From the NCBI GenBank assembly GCA_963788055.1, contig CAWBFA010000002.1:310001-374000 (forward strand): 64,000 nucleotides of DNA, read 5' to 3'. This document shows, piece by piece, positions 1 through 8,009 of the stretch. Numbering within the stretch: the first letter of the stretch is position 1; the number at the start of each line of letters is the position of its first letter. The DNA is from JACCTU01 sp963788055 (lineage in GTDB: Bacteria > Actinomycetota > Thermoleophilia > Gaiellales > Gaiellaceae). The notes below the pieces were generated by a model that was given only the letters and a program-made list of their open reading frames with translations, did not search any database and had not been told where the DNA came from. The translations under genes were made by a program, and so were the position numbers.

Positions 1-577
1 AAGTTCTGGACCATGTAGGACGAAACTACTCAGAAGTCCGCGCGAAGTGTGGCCATCAGCCCCTCACCTGGGGATCGTTGAGGCCTTGCCGCCTTGGACC
101 TCCGGGGGCGCCACCCATCGCGAGATGGAGTGACGCGCACGCGCACCCCGCGCTGTCCGGATACCCCCCGGACTTTCGCTCGAGTTCCTGACGGGGGGCA
201 GCCAGAGACTTCGCGAACGGACGGACACCCCGCAACCCCCCGCGAGAAAAACTGGAGGCCCGACTCAGTCCGCCGGCCTCTCCCCATCAGAGCGGTTGCC
301 GAATGCGGGCCTCCATTACAAGGATCCGGCTCGGCGACCAAACCTGCGCCCCCCGTTGTGCGGGTTTGGTTAAGCCTGAGGTTAGGGGCCGGGCGGGGAG
401 AGGCCAAAGGCCTTGCCACAGGGGAAGGCAACCCGACCCCCAACGGGAGTCTGGCACATTGATCGAGCGGTTGCTGAGCGCCCGCGAGCTCGCCGGCGCT
501 ACCCGCCACCGCAGCTGATCGCGGAGCTGAACCAGACGAACGGCCCGCCAGAGCGACCCGAATCCGCGACCGCCGTC
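1..577. other. gene-poor stretch, no supported gene
   Basis: Open frames exist here on both strands, but they are low-complexity Arg/Pro/Gly-rich translations typical of GC-rich non-coding DNA, with no recognisable domain and no ribosome binding site. A few short hairpins are visible, for example an inverted repeat at 338-370 and a six-base-pair one near 155-173. It lies downstream of the truncated MMPL gene and may be decayed DNA. Confidence 0.5.
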
Positions 578-940
578 TTAGCGCGCTGCGCAGGAGCAGG
601 AAGGCTCCGACGTGGCGATTGCCGCGGCGCCGCGGTCGAATGTGCTCCGGATCCGGCTCGGGATGGACACGTGGAAGTCCATCGAGAACGCGACGAGCGT
701 TCCGAACAGCAAGATCGGCAGAACCGGCGTGTTTCCGCCGGTCGACGCGAGGCCGAGCACGGTCTCGCCGAGGTTCCACTCGAGCTCGGGGGTCTCCAGG
801 AGCGTCGTCCCGACGATCGTGTCGATCGAGAAGGCGACGGCAACGAGCGCGAGCCAACCGAAGACCGCGATCTTCCAGTGGCCGGTCCCCCAACGAACCA
901 TCTGGGCCGCGACGCTGGTGGAATGCTTGAAGGGGGACAT
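578..940 (-). pseudogene. MMPL/RND-family transporter, internally deleted remnant
   Basis: The reading frame starts at ATG 940 behind a clear ribosome binding site (AAAAGGAG) and encodes about 120 residues. Residues 10-50 resemble the start of MMPL family transporters: a short cytoplasmic lead, one membrane helix (KIAVFGWLALVAVAFSI) and a VGTTLLE segment like the family's VGT.TL. From about residue 70 the sequence jumps to something like a later helix of the same family, with FSMDFHVSIPSRIR matching the usual GLSMDYHVFILSRIRE. The hundreds of residues normally between these blocks (periplasmic domain and several helices) are missing, and the C-terminus after DRG is unrelated. MMPL proteins usually exceed 700 residues and export lipids or other hydrophobic compounds; this fragment should not be functional. 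A structured leader precedes it. Identification rests on motif recall, not alignment. Confidence 0.65.
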
Positions 941-952
941 TTTGGCTCCTTT

Positions 953-1042
953 TGCGAGTGGGTGACTTGCACTCGCAGCATCCCCTCGGAGGGGCCGCGC
1001 CGGAAGGCGGCCCCCGGTGTCTGGGGCTACGGCTGGCCCCAG
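953..1042 (-). promoter_or_regulatory. hairpin-rich leader upstream of the MMPL remnant
   Basis: Within 100 bases of the MMPL start lie three strong inverted repeats: 953-960 with 970-977 (TGCGAGTG/CACTCGCA), 991-998 with 1007-1014 (GGGGCCGC/GCGGCCCC), and 1021-1027 with 1036-1042 (CTGGGGC/GCCCCAG). The first ends only a few bases upstream of the ribosome binding site. A structured 5' leader controlling translation is possible, but it matches no riboswitch class I recognise. Confidence 0.3.
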
Positions 1043-1225
1043 GCGGGACGGTGTGTTCGTGGTCAAAAGCGGGTGGCAAACGCGCCCGACGCCGGCGCGC
1101 CGCTGTGCGCAGGTGGCGGCTAACCGCACCCCCGCCCCGGAGGCCGACCCCGCTTATCGTCAGCCGGGCAGCCGACTGCGTCCCAACGCGTCGCGCCAAC
1201 GACCTCGGAGTAGCGCAGCCTGGTC

Positions 1226-1467
1226 AGTGGTCGTCGGCTGACCACTCGCCCCGAAGCGAACCGGTACGCGATCTCGGCGGTACCGGCTTAGTCGAGATCG
1301 CGGAGCGTCGCGTGCAACTCGTGGTCAGGGCCTCATCTGCAGACGCTCGAGCGCTCGTCGAGCTTGAGCCAGGTGTCGAGCCGATCAAGGTGTGGGAGAG
1401 GCTCGCCCGGACCTGACTAGGTACCGAATCCGGTACTGGAAGGGCGCCCGCGGATGGGCGCCCTTCC
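1226..1467 (+). ncRNA. candidate structured RNA with interleaved stems
   Basis: The segment contains a 7-bp hairpin with a 7-base loop (1226-1246), two interleaved inverted repeats (CCGGTAC 1261-1267 with 1280-1286; GCGATCTCG 1268-1276 with 1293-1301), a 6-bp hairpin (1421-1436) and a 12-bp terminator-like hairpin (1438-1467). The interleaved pair would form a pseudoknot or two mutually exclusive stems. No promoter is evident. An open frame running through to 1416 could instead be the decayed end of a protein gene. The family is unknown. Confidence 0.25.
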
Positions 1468-1475
1468 CATTTTCC
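1438..1475 (+). terminator. intrinsic terminator-like hairpin
   Basis: A perfect 12-bp stem (GGAAGGGCGCCC, six-base loop, GGGCGCCCTTCC) is followed on the plus strand by CATTTT. The T run is short. On the minus strand, where tRNA-Asn ends at 1498, no T run follows, so the plus direction fits better. Confidence 0.5.
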
Positions 1476-1497
1476 CCTCTGCGCAGGACTTCCGAGG

Positions 1498-1570
1498 CTC
1501 CCCGGGTTGGACTCGAACCAACAACCCTCCGGTTAACAGCCGGATGCTCTACCAATTGAGCTACCGGGGA
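1498..1570 (-). tRNA. tRNA-Asn (GTT)
   Basis: Read on the minus strand this is a full cloverleaf: acceptor stem TCCCCGG/CCGGGGA with discriminator G, D-arm TAGCTCAATTGGTAGAGCA, anticodon stem TCCGG/CCGGA with loop CTGTTAA (anticodon GTT), and a T-arm containing GGTTCGAGTCC. CCA is not encoded. It sits 34 bases downstream of dnaG. GatCAB, which can amidate Asp-tRNA-Asn, is also in this window. Confidence 0.97.
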
Positions 1571-1604
1571 TCGAGCGCGGCATTGTAGCCGCGCGGTCCT
1601 CGGG

Positions 1605-3248
1605 CTAGGCGAACTCTCGGATCGCGGTGCGAATCTCCGCGAGCTTGTGCTGGAGCTCGCTCAGATCGGCCTCATCTGCGCCTTCGAACTCCCTCCGGAG
1701 CCGACGCTCGCGCAGGCGAAGCAGCAACTGCTTAGCGGTCTCCTCGTCGATGCCCTCCGTCTCCGCGAGCGCATCGAGTTCGGCCAGCAGCGAGACGAGC
1801 TCGGGCTCGGGAGCCTTGGACGGTGTGAGCAATTCGTCGCGAGCCTGTCGGTGAAGCTCCGAGTCGAAGTGCTCGGGACCGAGCTCGGCCAGCACGCGAT
1901 CGAGGTCCGGGTGCGCCCGCACACCCGCGAGCGCGCTGCGCTCGAGTTTGTCGCCGACCGCGACGAGTCTTGGTGACACGGCGCCCCCCGCGCTCGTCGT
2001 GCCGCCGGCTGCCGCACGCAGTTCGACCGTGAGTCCGAGCCGGTCGTTCGCGAGACGCCACGCGTCGTGGCGTTCCGGCGACTCCGGGATCTCGTTCAGC
2101 ACGTCCTGCACCCGCAGGTACGCGTGTTGCCGGTCGCGGGCACGATCGAGCTCCAACCGAACTCGGTGGACGGCGTACGGCTCAGCGACGGCGAGCCGAG
2201 CTTCGAACCCTCCCGGGTCGTCCGCAGGGTCCTTTCCCTTCGGCAGCGCGACGATGCGGACGCTCAGTCCCTCGCGTAGCGCGAGCTCCATTCCGCGCAG
2301 CGTCGCGTCCTCCCCCGCCGCGTCTGCATCGAAGCAGAGGTACACCCGCGTTGTCAGCTTGCCGAGCTCCTTGAGTTGGGGCTCGGTCAGCGCCGTCCCC
2401 ATCGAGGCGACGACCGGCTCGAGTCCGGCCTGACGCAGCGCGATCACGTCCGTGTTTCCCTCGACGACGACCGCTCGATCCTGCTTCGAGATCGCGGGCC
2501 GCGCCAGGTGGAAGCCGTAGAGGACGTTCGACTTGCGGAAGAGCTCGCTCTCCGGTGAGTTGACGTACTTGCCGCGCAGCGGGTCGTCCTCGTAGAGCTT
2601 GCGCGCCTGAAAGCCGATCACGCGACCTCGTGCATCGGTGAGCGGGAACATCAGCCTGCGCTGGAAGTAATCGGTGCCGCGGCGCGTGACGAGTCCCGCC
2701 TCGGCCAGCTCGTCCCGTGTGTAGCCCTTCTCCGCCGCCTTTCTCGCCAGGGTCGCACCGCCGGGCGAGAGCCCGAGGCGGAACTCGCGTGCGATCTCCG
2801 CGCCCAGCGAGCGCGACTCGAGGTAACCGCGAGCCTGCGCGCCGTGGTCCGACTCCCACAGCGTCCGCTCGTAGAAGTCCGCGGCCTGCTCGAGCAGGGC
2901 GTAGAGCCGATCGCGCTTCTTGCGCCGCGCGTCGGCATGCGGCGAGGACTCCTCGTACTGCAGCTCGACGTGAAAGCGGTCCGCGAGCCACTCGATCGCG
3001 CCGACGAAATCGAGTCCCTCGGTCTCCCGCACGAACGAGATCGAGTCGCCCCCCACCCCGCACCCGAAGCAGTGGTACGTCCCCCGGTCGGGCGAGACGG
3101 AAAAGGACGGTGTCTTCTCCTCGTGGAACGGGCAGAGGCCCGTGTAGCGGCCGCCCACCTTGCGCAGGCGTGTGCGCGCCTCGATGACGTCGACGATGTT
3201 CGTGGCCGCTTTGACAGCCTCGACCGATTCGTCCTTGAGCCTGGCCAC
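1605..3248 (-). CDS. dnaG: DNA primase
   Basis: DnaG makes the RNA primers for lagging-strand DNA synthesis. The 547-residue product has the N-terminal CHC2 zinc finger (C39, H42, C60, C63), the primase core with the FQARKLYEDDP region, and a TOPRIM domain with the catalytic acid in VVEGNTDVIA (E263; the usual Tyr after VEG is Asn) and the DAD metal site at 308-310. The C-terminal helicase-binding part is short and Glu/Arg-rich, so the protein is slightly shorter than the usual 600 residues. The start is GTG. It begins one base after the dgt stop, so the two genes are almost certainly co-transcribed; this dgt-dnaG pairing is common in actinobacteria. The stop lies 34 bases before tRNA-Asn. 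Confidence 0.95.
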   Translation of the reverse strand: MARLKDESVEAVKAATNIVDVIEARTRLRKVGGRYTGLCPFHEEKTPSFSVSPDRGTYHCFGCGVGGDSISFVRETEGLDFVGAIEWLADRFHVELQYEESSPHADARRKKRDRLYALLEQAADFYERTLWESDHGAQARGYLESRSLGAEIAREFRLGLSPGGATLARKAAEKGYTRDELAEAGLVTRRGTDYFQRRLMFPLTDARGRVIGFQARKLYEDDPLRGKYVNSPESELFRKSNVLYGFHLARPAISKQDRAVVVEGNTDVIALRQAGLEPVVASMGTALTEPQLKELGKLTTRVYLCFDADAAGEDATLRGMELALREGLSVRIVALPKGKDPADDPGGFEARLAVAEPYAVHRVRLELDRARDRQHAYLRVQDVLNEIPESPERHDAWRLANDRLGLTVELRAAAGGTTSAGGAVSPRLVAVGDKLERSALAGVRAHPDLDRVLAELGPEHFDSELHRQARDELLTPSKAPEPELVSLLAELDALAETEGIDEETAKQLLLRLRERRLRREFEGADEADLSELQHKLAEIRTAIREFA

Positions 3249-3249
3249 G

Positions 3250-4203
3250 TCAGACGCGCTCCGCGTAGTGCAGCGCGAAGCGATCGGTCATTCCCGAGAG
3301 ATAGTCCACGACAGCGTCCGGCTCGTCGCCGCGCTCCACGAGATGCTCGAAGATTCGCCGAATGACGTCGCGGGCACGCTCGTGCTCGACGCGGGTCTTC
3401 GGGCCGAGGTAGACCTGTTCGAACATGAAGGCCCGGAGCGAGAGCATCGCGGTCCCGACCGCCTCGCTCTGGACGATGTCACCGGCCCGAGCCGAGGATT
3501 CGATCAGGTCGTGGACGAGGGTGTCGATCCGCGTCGAGCCAGTCGGTCCGAGGACTCGCAGCTCTTCTGCGGGGAGGTCGTCCGCTCGCAGGATCCCGAA
3601 GCGGATCGCATCGTCGATGTCGTGGTTGATGTACGCGACCCGGTCGACGATTCGCACGATACGGCCCTCGAGCGTCTCCGGGTCCACCGTCCCGGTGTGC
3701 TTGAGGATCCCGTCGCGCACCTCCCAGGTCAGGTTGAGCTTCTCGGCGATCCTGAGCGACTGCTCGTTGTGGCGAAAGCCGCGGCCAAAGCGTTCCCGCA
3801 TGCACTCGTCGAGGGCGTCCTCGCCGGCGTGACCGAACGGAGGGTGGCCCGTGTCGTGCCCAAGGCCGATCGCCTCGGTCAGGTCCTCGTTCAGCTGCAG
3901 CGCTCGGGCAACGCCCCTGGCGATCGCGGTTGTCTCCAGCGTGTGCGTCATGCGCGTGCGGTAGTGGTCGCCGGCGGGGTCGATGAACACCTGTGTCTTG
4001 CCCTTGAGCCGGCGGAAGGGCTTCGAGTGGAGCAGCCGGTCGCGGTCGCGCTGGAACGGCGTCCGCACCCGGCACGGCTCCTCGTCGCGGACTCGGCCCC
4101 GCGTCTCGTACGACCGGACGCCGAGCGGCGAGAGCGAGCGCTCCTCGTGCTCGCGCACGCGCTGTTCGAAGACGTCCGCGACCAGTCCGGCTAGCTCCGG
4201 CAT
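3250..4203 (-). CDS. dgt: dGTP triphosphohydrolase-like HD protein
   Basis: Hydrolyses dNTPs (classically dGTP) to deoxynucleoside and triphosphate, controlling nucleotide pools. The 317 residues carry the family's opening HSKPFRRLKGKTQVF (59-73), the RMTHTLE block with metal-binding His87, the HD motif at 116-117 in GLGHDTGHPPFGH, and the later DRVAYINHDIDD segment. I chose ATG 4203; a GTG eight codons upstream (VSDYPRP) is possible. The frame stays open further upstream but into low-complexity sequence. dnaG follows after one base. The protein is shorter than the E. coli enzyme but matches the short dGTPase type seen next to dnaG in actinobacteria. Substrate range cannot be read from the sequence. 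Confidence 0.93.
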   Translation of the reverse strand: MPELAGLVADVFEQRVREHEERSLSPLGVRSYETRGRVRDEEPCRVRTPFQRDRDRLLHSKPFRRLKGKTQVFIDPAGDHYRTRMTHTLETTAIARGVARALQLNEDLTEAIGLGHDTGHPPFGHAGEDALDECMRERFGRGFRHNEQSLRIAEKLNLTWEVRDGILKHTGTVDPETLEGRIVRIVDRVAYINHDIDDAIRFGILRADDLPAEELRVLGPTGSTRIDTLVHDLIESSARAGDIVQSEAVGTAMLSLRAFMFEQVYLGPKTRVEHERARDVIRRIFEHLVERGDEPDAVVDYLSGMTDRFALHYAERV

Positions 4204-4395
4204 GGGCCTAGGGTAGTCGCTCACCCGGTCGGGAACGGAGCCGCGAAACCGGCTCCGGGCGCCGGCGCGTGCGTGGCGTGTCCCCATCCCTAACCCCCAC
4301 CCACCCGGGGCTTCCGGCGGGGCTTCCAACGCTACCGATCATCTCGTGACACGGTGTGGCGCCTTCGTGTCGAGTTGGGAACTGTTCGCCCACAG

Positions 4396-5181
4396 TCAGA
4401 CGATGATCGGCACGGTCCCGCCGTCGGCGCTCCATGCTGCACCGGTCACGTACGAGGCGCGGTCGGAGCACAGGAACGCGATCACCGCTGCAATCTCGTC
4501 CGGCTCCGCGAGCCTGCCGAGCGGGCGCCCCGCGCCGACCGTGGCGAGGACCTCGTCGCGAGGCTTACCGGTGCGCTCCCCCTGCTGCTCGGCGAGGCCG
4601 CCCGCGCCGAGCCACGCGTCCGTCGCCGTGGGGCCTGGTGTCACTGCGTTGCACCTGATCCCGTCCTTCGCGTAAAGATCGGCGACGAGCCGCGAGAGCG
4701 AGAGCACCGCCGCCTTCGTCACGGAGTAGTGAGGCATCGACGTCGAGGGTCGCTTCCCCGCGGTCGACGAGACGTTCACGATCACTCCCTCCCCCCGCTC
4801 CCGCATCGGCGGCACGGCTGCCCGGATCGCACGCACGAAGCTCATCACGTTCAACTGCCACACCTCGTCCCATTCACGATCCGATACCTCGAGAAAGTCA
4901 GCCTGAGAGGCGACTCCCACATTGTTTATTAGTACCGCGACCGGCCCGAGCTTCTCAGCGGCTTGGGAGAGCAACTCTTCAGGCGCCCCCGGCTCGGCCA
5001 GATCGGCTACCACCGCCAGCTTTGCGCCGGTTTCGCGTCGCGCCGCCTCGGCTCGCGCGGAGTCCCTGCCCGTAACCACGACGAGAGCACCTTCCTCGGT
5101 CAGAAGGCGCGCGGTCGCCAGCCCGATCCCGCCTGTGGACCCGGTCACCACACAGACGCGCCCGCGGAGCCCGAGGTCCAT
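4396..5181 (-). CDS. short-chain dehydrogenase/reductase
   Basis: A classical SDR of 261 residues with a Rossmann fold. The cofactor motif TGSTGGIG is at 13-20, NNVG at 86-89, the catalytic Ser at 139, Tyr152 and Lys156 in YSVTK, and the PGPTATD segment after the active site. Arg-containing TGRDSAR after the second strand suggests NADP(H). The C-terminal PDEIAAVIAFLCSDRASYVTG is typical of FabG-like enzymes acting on ketones or alcohols; the substrate cannot be inferred. It is transcribed divergently from the histidine phosphatase, with only 18 bases between start codons. About 190 bases separate it from dgt. Confidence 0.9.
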   Translation of the reverse strand: MDLGLRGRVCVVTGSTGGIGLATARLLTEEGALVVVTGRDSARAEAARRETGAKLAVVADLAEPGAPEELLSQAAEKLGPVAVLINNVGVASQADFLEVSDREWDEVWQLNVMSFVRAIRAAVPPMRERGEGVIVNVSSTAGKRPSTSMPHYSVTKAAVLSLSRLVADLYAKDGIRCNAVTPGPTATDAWLGAGGLAEQQGERTGKPRDEVLATVGAGRPLGRLAEPDEIAAVIAFLCSDRASYVTGAAWSADGGTVPIIV

Positions 5182-5199
5182 CGGGCTACGTTACCCCGC

Positions 5200-5778
5200 G
5201 TGACGACGCTCATCCTCGTCCGCCACGGGGAGACCGACTGGAACGCCCAGCACCGTTGGCAGGGCCATTCGGACATGCCGTTGAACGGCGTGGGCCGGAA
5301 ACAGGCGGGCCTGCTCGCGAGCGAGCTCGAGCGCGTCGACGCCGTGTACTCGAGCGACCTCGCACGGGCTCGAGAGACTGCCGAGATTCTGGCTCAGCGG
5401 ATCGGGCTGGAGGTCCACCTCGACCCGCGCTTGCGGGAGCGCGGCTTCGGCGCCTGGGAGGGCCTGACGACGCAGGAGATCGAGTCATCCTTCCCCGACG
5501 AGCAGAAGCGCTGGCGGGCCGGCATCGGCGCTGGCGCACCGGACGCGGAGCCGTTCGGTGCGTTCGCGGCCCGCGTCCGCAGCTTCGTCGAGGAGGTCGG
5601 TCGGCAGCATGTCGACGAGGAGGTGCTCGTCGTGGCCCACGGGGGGACGATCCGCGTCGTCCACGCTCTCGCGACAGGGCTCGACTACGTGCGCGACCAC
5701 CGGTCGATCCCAGCCGTGGCCAACTGCCACCCGTCCCGCTACGCCTTTCGGGAGGGAAAACTCGCCCCGATAGACTGA
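5200..5778 (+). CDS. histidine phosphatase (phosphoglycerate mutase-like)
   Basis: A 192-residue cofactor-independent phosphatase of the RHG family. The catalytic RHGE is at 8-11 (phospho-accepting His9), the second catalytic His is at 147 in VVAHGG, and GFGAWEGL is the usual middle motif. Family members dephosphorylate sugar phosphates, phosphoserine or nucleotides such as alpha-ribazole phosphate; the target here is unknown. The GTG start at 5200 directly precedes TTLILVRHGE; longer frames upstream overlap the divergent SDR. A -10-like TACGTT ends eight bases before the start, suggesting a nearly leaderless message. The stop is six bases before the next gene. Confidence 0.9.
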   Translation: MTTLILVRHGETDWNAQHRWQGHSDMPLNGVGRKQAGLLASELERVDAVYSSDLARARETAEILAQRIGLEVHLDPRLRERGFGAWEGLTTQEIESSFPDEQKRWRAGIGAGAPDAEPFGAFAARVRSFVEEVGRQHVDEEVLVVAHGGTIRVVHALATGLDYVRDHRSIPAVANCHPSRYAFREGKLAPID

Positions 5779-5784
5779 CCCCCG

Positions 5785-6027
5785 GTGGAGGACTACACGA
5801 ACAAGTACAAGGGCGAGCAGGTCGAGATCGCGCTCTTCGGCGGCGAGTACCAAGAAGGCGTCCTGACCGCCTATTGCTACATCGAGGACGTTGCGCACAT
5901 CGAATTGAACGGCCACATCCTCGTCCCGCTCCAGAACATCGCGTCGCTCCACTGCTCGAGCCGCTGCGACGCACCCGAGCCCGACTGGCCGCCACGCGGG
6001 CTCGAGGACGAGCGCGAAGACTCCTAG
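5785..6027 (+). CDS. small conserved-looking protein of unknown function
   Basis: An 80-residue acidic protein starting at GTG 5785. I do not recognise it with certainty. Residues 10-57 alternate hydrophobic and polar residues in short strands (VEIALFGG, EGVLTAYCYIEDV, HIELNGHILVPL, NIASLHC), a pattern like a small five-stranded barrel of the Sm-like or SH3 type; this is inference from pattern only. The C-terminal 20 residues are Pro/Glu/Asp-rich and probably disordered. It lies between the phosphatase and the M48 protease, all on the same strand with gaps under 10 bases, so an operon is likely. TAGACT, a good -10, overlaps the preceding stop and lies eight bases from the start. Confidence 0.65.
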   Translation: MEDYTNKYKGEQVEIALFGGEYQEGVLTAYCYIEDVAHIELNGHILVPLQNIASLHCSSRCDAPEPDWPPRGLEDEREDS

Positions 6028-6031
6028 CGCG

Positions 6032-6868
6032 ATGCGACTCGCCGCAGCCCGGAACCTGCTCAAGGTCTGGGTGTTCGTGCTCGCGCTGTGCGCGGCGCTC
6101 GGCCTGCTCGGCTGGTCGGGCGGCGGCTACCCACTCCTCTCGAGCGTCGTCTTCTGCGCGCTGCTCGCTGCGGCAGCCGCGTACTGGTACGCGGACCGCG
6201 TCGTCATGGGCATGGTGGGCGCACGGGAGCTGCTTCTCGCGGAGGCGCCGCTCGTCCACTCCACGCTCGAGCGGCTCGCGGCGCGCGCAAAGGTCACGAA
6301 GCCGAAGCTGTACGTGCTACCCGACGGTCACCCGCGCGCGTTCGCAGCGGGCCGCGGTCCGCGCGGGTCGGCGATCGCCGTCTCGCGCGGACTCCTCGGC
6401 GCGGCGACCCCCGCGGAGCTCGAAGGTGTGCTCGCGCACGAGCTCGCGCACGTGCGCGCACGGGACGTCGTCACGCAGGAGGGCGTCGTCGTCTTCGCTG
6501 CGGCACTCATCGAGATGTCCCGGATCGGGGGCCTCTTGCAGCGGCTGCTGCTCTTCGTTCTCGGGCCGATCGCCGCCGCGCCGGTCCACCTGCTGCTCTC
6601 CCCGAAGCGCGAGTTCGCCGCCGATCGCTTCGCGGCCGAGCTCTGCGAGTCGCCGCACGGCCTCGCCGATGCGCTGCTGCGCCTCGAACTGGCCGGCGAG
6701 CTCGTCGAGTTCCGAGCGAACCCCGCCACCGAGCCCCTCTACACGATCAACCCGTTCGAGCCGACCGGCCTCGCCGCGATGTTCGCGACCCATCCCCCGA
6801 CCGAGGACCGCGTGCGGCGGCTGCGGCACCTCGATCCCGACTGGCGCGAGAAGCTCCGCGCGGCCTAG
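6032..6868 (+). CDS. M48 family membrane zinc metallopeptidase (HtpX-like)
   Basis: A 278-residue membrane protease. Two N-terminal hydrophobic segments (about 10-28 and 33-52) anchor it; the zinc site is HELAH at 136-140 with the third ligand Glu194 in REFAADRF. Two more hydrophobic stretches (152-162 and 170-190) surround the site as in HtpX. The family degrades misfolded membrane proteins. Its ATG starts five bases after the stop of the small protein upstream. The stop overlaps the stop of the convergent MFS gene. Specific substrates cannot be predicted. Confidence 0.9.
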   Translation: MRLAAARNLLKVWVFVLALCAALGLLGWSGGGYPLLSSVVFCALLAAAAAYWYADRVVMGMVGARELLLAEAPLVHSTLERLAARAKVTKPKLYVLPDGHPRAFAAGRGPRGSAIAVSRGLLGAATPAELEGVLAHELAHVRARDVVTQEGVVVFAAALIEMSRIGGLLQRLLLFVLGPIAAAPVHLLLSPKREFAADRFAAELCESPHGLADALLRLELAGELVEFRANPATEPLYTINPFEPTGLAAMFATHPPTEDRVRRLRHLDPDWREKLRAA

Positions 6869-7959
6869 CGACGGCGGTGCGCCGTCGCGAGCGCGACCGC
6901 GCCGATGCAGAGCAGTACCGGAACGATCGCATACGCAACCTGTAGGTCGGTGATGTCGGCGAGCGCGCCGAGCGCGAACGGCGCCAGGGCGATGGCGATC
7001 CCGGCTGCGAACGCGGCGCGCACGGCAGCCGCGTCGGTTCGTCCGCCGGCCGCGCCGATGCCGAGCGCGAGCGTGAGCGGGTAGAGAAGCGACACGCCCG
7101 CACCTGTGAGCGCGAGCCCGAAGACCGCCACGACAGGCGAAGGCACGAGCCAATAGAACGCGAACCCGCCGGCAGCGACGACCAACGCAGCAGCGAGGAG
7201 CGGCTCCGAGCTGTAGCGCTTCGCGAGCGGGCTCCCGAGCGCACGACCTGCGGTCATGCCGATCAGGAACACGCTCGACGCCGCGGCTGCACCGGACTCC
7301 GAGAGGTCCCGCTCCGTCTCGAGGTAGTCGGTGCTCCAGAAGACGATGCAGAACTCGATCGCGACGAAGAGCAGGAGTGCGAACCAGTAGAACCAGTATG
7401 CGCGCGGGAGCTTCGGCGCATGGTCGTGCGGCAGCACCGGAGCGGCCGGGAAGCAGACCGATCCGTAGGCGATCGCCATCGCCGGGACGGCGAGGAGCGC
7501 CGCGGCGACGAAGACCGCGCGCCAGTCGGATCCGGCCCAGATCGCGAAAGCGACCGCGAAGAGCGCGAGCGCTCCCAGCGCCGTCGCGATCGCGTTCGAC
7601 TCGACGATCGCGACCGGGGCCAGCGGACCGTGCCGGTCGGCGAGCGTCGCTTGGAGGACCGCGACGACGAGCGCTCCCGCGACGCCGAGGAACGCGGCGG
7701 CCGACAGCGTGACCACGAGGTTGCCGCCGAGAGCGAGGAGCAAGGCGCCCGTCGCGATGCCGCTCCCCGCGAGCCAGAAAGACCGCCGGCGTCCGAACCG
7801 GACGACGAACCGGTCGCCGGCGATGCCGACGACGATCGCGCCGACCGCGATGAGCGTCGTGTGCAGGCTGACGACCGCGCGCGATACGTCGAGCTGCTCC
7901 CGGAGCGCGGGGAGCGCGGGTCCGAGCGCGTAGAGCAGGAACCCCCAGAGGCCGAGCAT
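6865..7959 (-). CDS. MFS transporter
   Basis: A major facilitator with about 12 hydrophobic segments in 364 residues from ATG 7959. The signature between helices 2 and 3 is GDRFVVRFGRRR, as in many drug or sugar MFS proteins. The ATG falls inside helix 1, and the frame stays open upstream through TGGIRLERDELTRLCYW, a plausible cytoplasmic N-terminus. The only start-like codon there is CTG at 8013, which overlaps the TGA of the GNAT relic in a CTGA arrangement like the NTGA overlaps elsewhere in the window. The true start is therefore probably 8013. Substrate unknown. It converges on the M48 gene with overlapping stops. Confidence 0.88.
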   Translation of the reverse strand: MLGLWGFLLYALGPALPALREQLDVSRAVVSLHTTLIAVGAIVVGIAGDRFVVRFGRRRSFWLAGSGIATGALLLALGGNLVVTLSAAAFLGVAGALVVAVLQATLADRHGPLAPVAIVESNAIATALGALALFAVAFAIWAGSDWRAVFVAAALLAVPAMAIAYGSVCFPAAPVLPHDHAPKLPRAYWFYWFALLLFVAIEFCIVFWSTDYLETERDLSESGAAAASSVFLIGMTAGRALGSPLAKRYSSEPLLAAALVVAAGGFAFYWLVPSPVVAVFGLALTGAGVSLLYPLTLALGIGAAGGRTDAAAVRAAFAAGIAIALAPFALGALADITDLQVAYAIVPVLLCIGAVALATAHRRR

Positions 7960-8009
7960 CCAGTAACAGAGGCGCGTGAGCTCGTCGCGCTCGAGGCGGA
8001 TGCCGCCGG

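Noticed and set aside
30..1199. 389-codon minus-strand frame covering the left edge
   Set aside because: Arg/Pro-rich translation; the real remnant in this area (MMPL-like) is in another frame with its own ribosome binding site.
1209..1246. tRNA-Pro-like half (TAGCGCAGCCTGGT with a hairpin whose 7-base loop would give anticodon CGG)
   Set aside because: No T-arm, no GGTTCGAA-type loop, and no matching 3' acceptor strand follow. The D-arm does not pair properly. Probably a chance resemblance within a structured segment.
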